NCBI GenBank assembly: GCA_002914805.1
Contig: JXTB01000321.1
Location: 294,305-358,304, forward strand
Source of the DNA: Parasponia andersonii
Taxonomy: Eukaryota; Streptophyta; Magnoliopsida; Rosales; Cannabaceae
Direction of reading: 5' to 3'
DNA: 64,000 bases
Both the position numbers and the translations under genes were made by a program. How positions within the stretch are numbered: the first letter of the stretch is position 1; the number at the start of each line of letters is the position of its first letter. Shown piece after piece: positions 63,556 to 64,000 of the stretch. The notes under the pieces are model-generated. The model searched no databases and was not told the DNA's origin. It worked only from the letters and a program-made list of their open reading frames with translations.

Positions 63556-64000
63556 GTTACATATATATATATCACTTATATTATTAATATATATTATATT
63601 ATATTATATATTAAAAAAACGTTTCTTTTTAATATGTAAACCGTAACATATATATTAATTTATATATATATTATTTTTTAAAAAAACTTTTTTTTTGTCA
63701 GTTCTTTAGAGCATTGGATCGGTTTCAAACGAAAACATCTGCATCGTTTTCCTTGTAATCTTTGTACATTACAAGGAAAAAGAAAAAAAAAATACAACAA
63801 AGCATATACCCAAAAATTAGGGTTTACATATATTGATCTAATCAAAATAAATTTCTAAAAAATTTAAAACCTAAGAAACCATATAATGAACAACCAAATA
63901 TCAACCATACACATTCATCGTATACATCCATCATATGATAATTCATCAATTCATCGTCAAATATATACAAAAAATAATGCAATACCCACTCATGCATATA
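62432..64000. other. AT-rich unassigned DNA, no gene seen
   Basis: Starts where the copia pol sequence stops. Holds a short tandem duplication (AAATTACAACACAATAAAATAAT, about 27-bp spacing, 63256-63310), a long (TA)n run at 63506-63552 and a small hairpin at 63751-63778 (CCTTGTAAT / ATTACAAGG). Probably a further insertion into the copia element, but I cannot name it. Confidence 0.45.

Overview
The window is nuclear DNA from a flowering plant, most likely a eudicot. It has GT-AG introns, AT-rich intergenic DNA, long (TA)n runs, plant-only gene families and plant transposable-element lineages. I could not fix the species from the sequence alone.

About the first 16 kb holds two intact, convergent host genes. 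On the + strand, 1521-4837 is a two-exon FKF1 (ADAGIO3) blue-light receptor F-box/Kelch protein of 635 residues. Upstream of it lies a compact cluster of evening elements plus a G-box. On the - strand, 15621 down to 6251 is a 16-exon dynamin-related protein of the DRP1C type, 610 residues, every exon of which can be placed. Two MITE-like elements sit in its introns. From 15.6 to 24.8 kb I see no genes: a SINE-like fragment, microsatellites, a near-perfect long hairpin and unassigned repeats.

From 24.8 to about 60.5 kb the window is one transposon complex. The outer layer is a - strand Helitron with a canonical 3' end (hairpin + CTAG) at 24817. It carries an RPA70-like gene and a multi-exon Rep-helicase gene. 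Frameshifts and stop codons show it is dead. Two Ty3/gypsy elements of the Tat/Ogre type (dual RNase H, antisense gene, 3'-UTR tandem repeats) have inserted into Helitron exons. Element A is 31019-43085 with target duplication CTTGG. Element B is 44700-57830 with target duplication GGCTA. Element B has lost gag and protease by internal deletion and is itself interrupted by a Ty1/copia LTR insertion (46139-48814, duplication CTTTC). That insertion contains an exact 1,023-bp repeat joined by a single N, which looks like an assembly collapse.

Both Tat elements carry, on the strand opposite gag-pol, a multi-exon gene with its own conserved TATA box. Its product has a gypsy-associated Transposase_28-like domain followed by a coiled coil. 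This is the most intriguing system in the window. The right end (60.5-64 kb) holds the 3' part of a - strand Ty1/copia element (RNase H, polypurine tract, LTR) and AT-rich DNA that I cannot assign.
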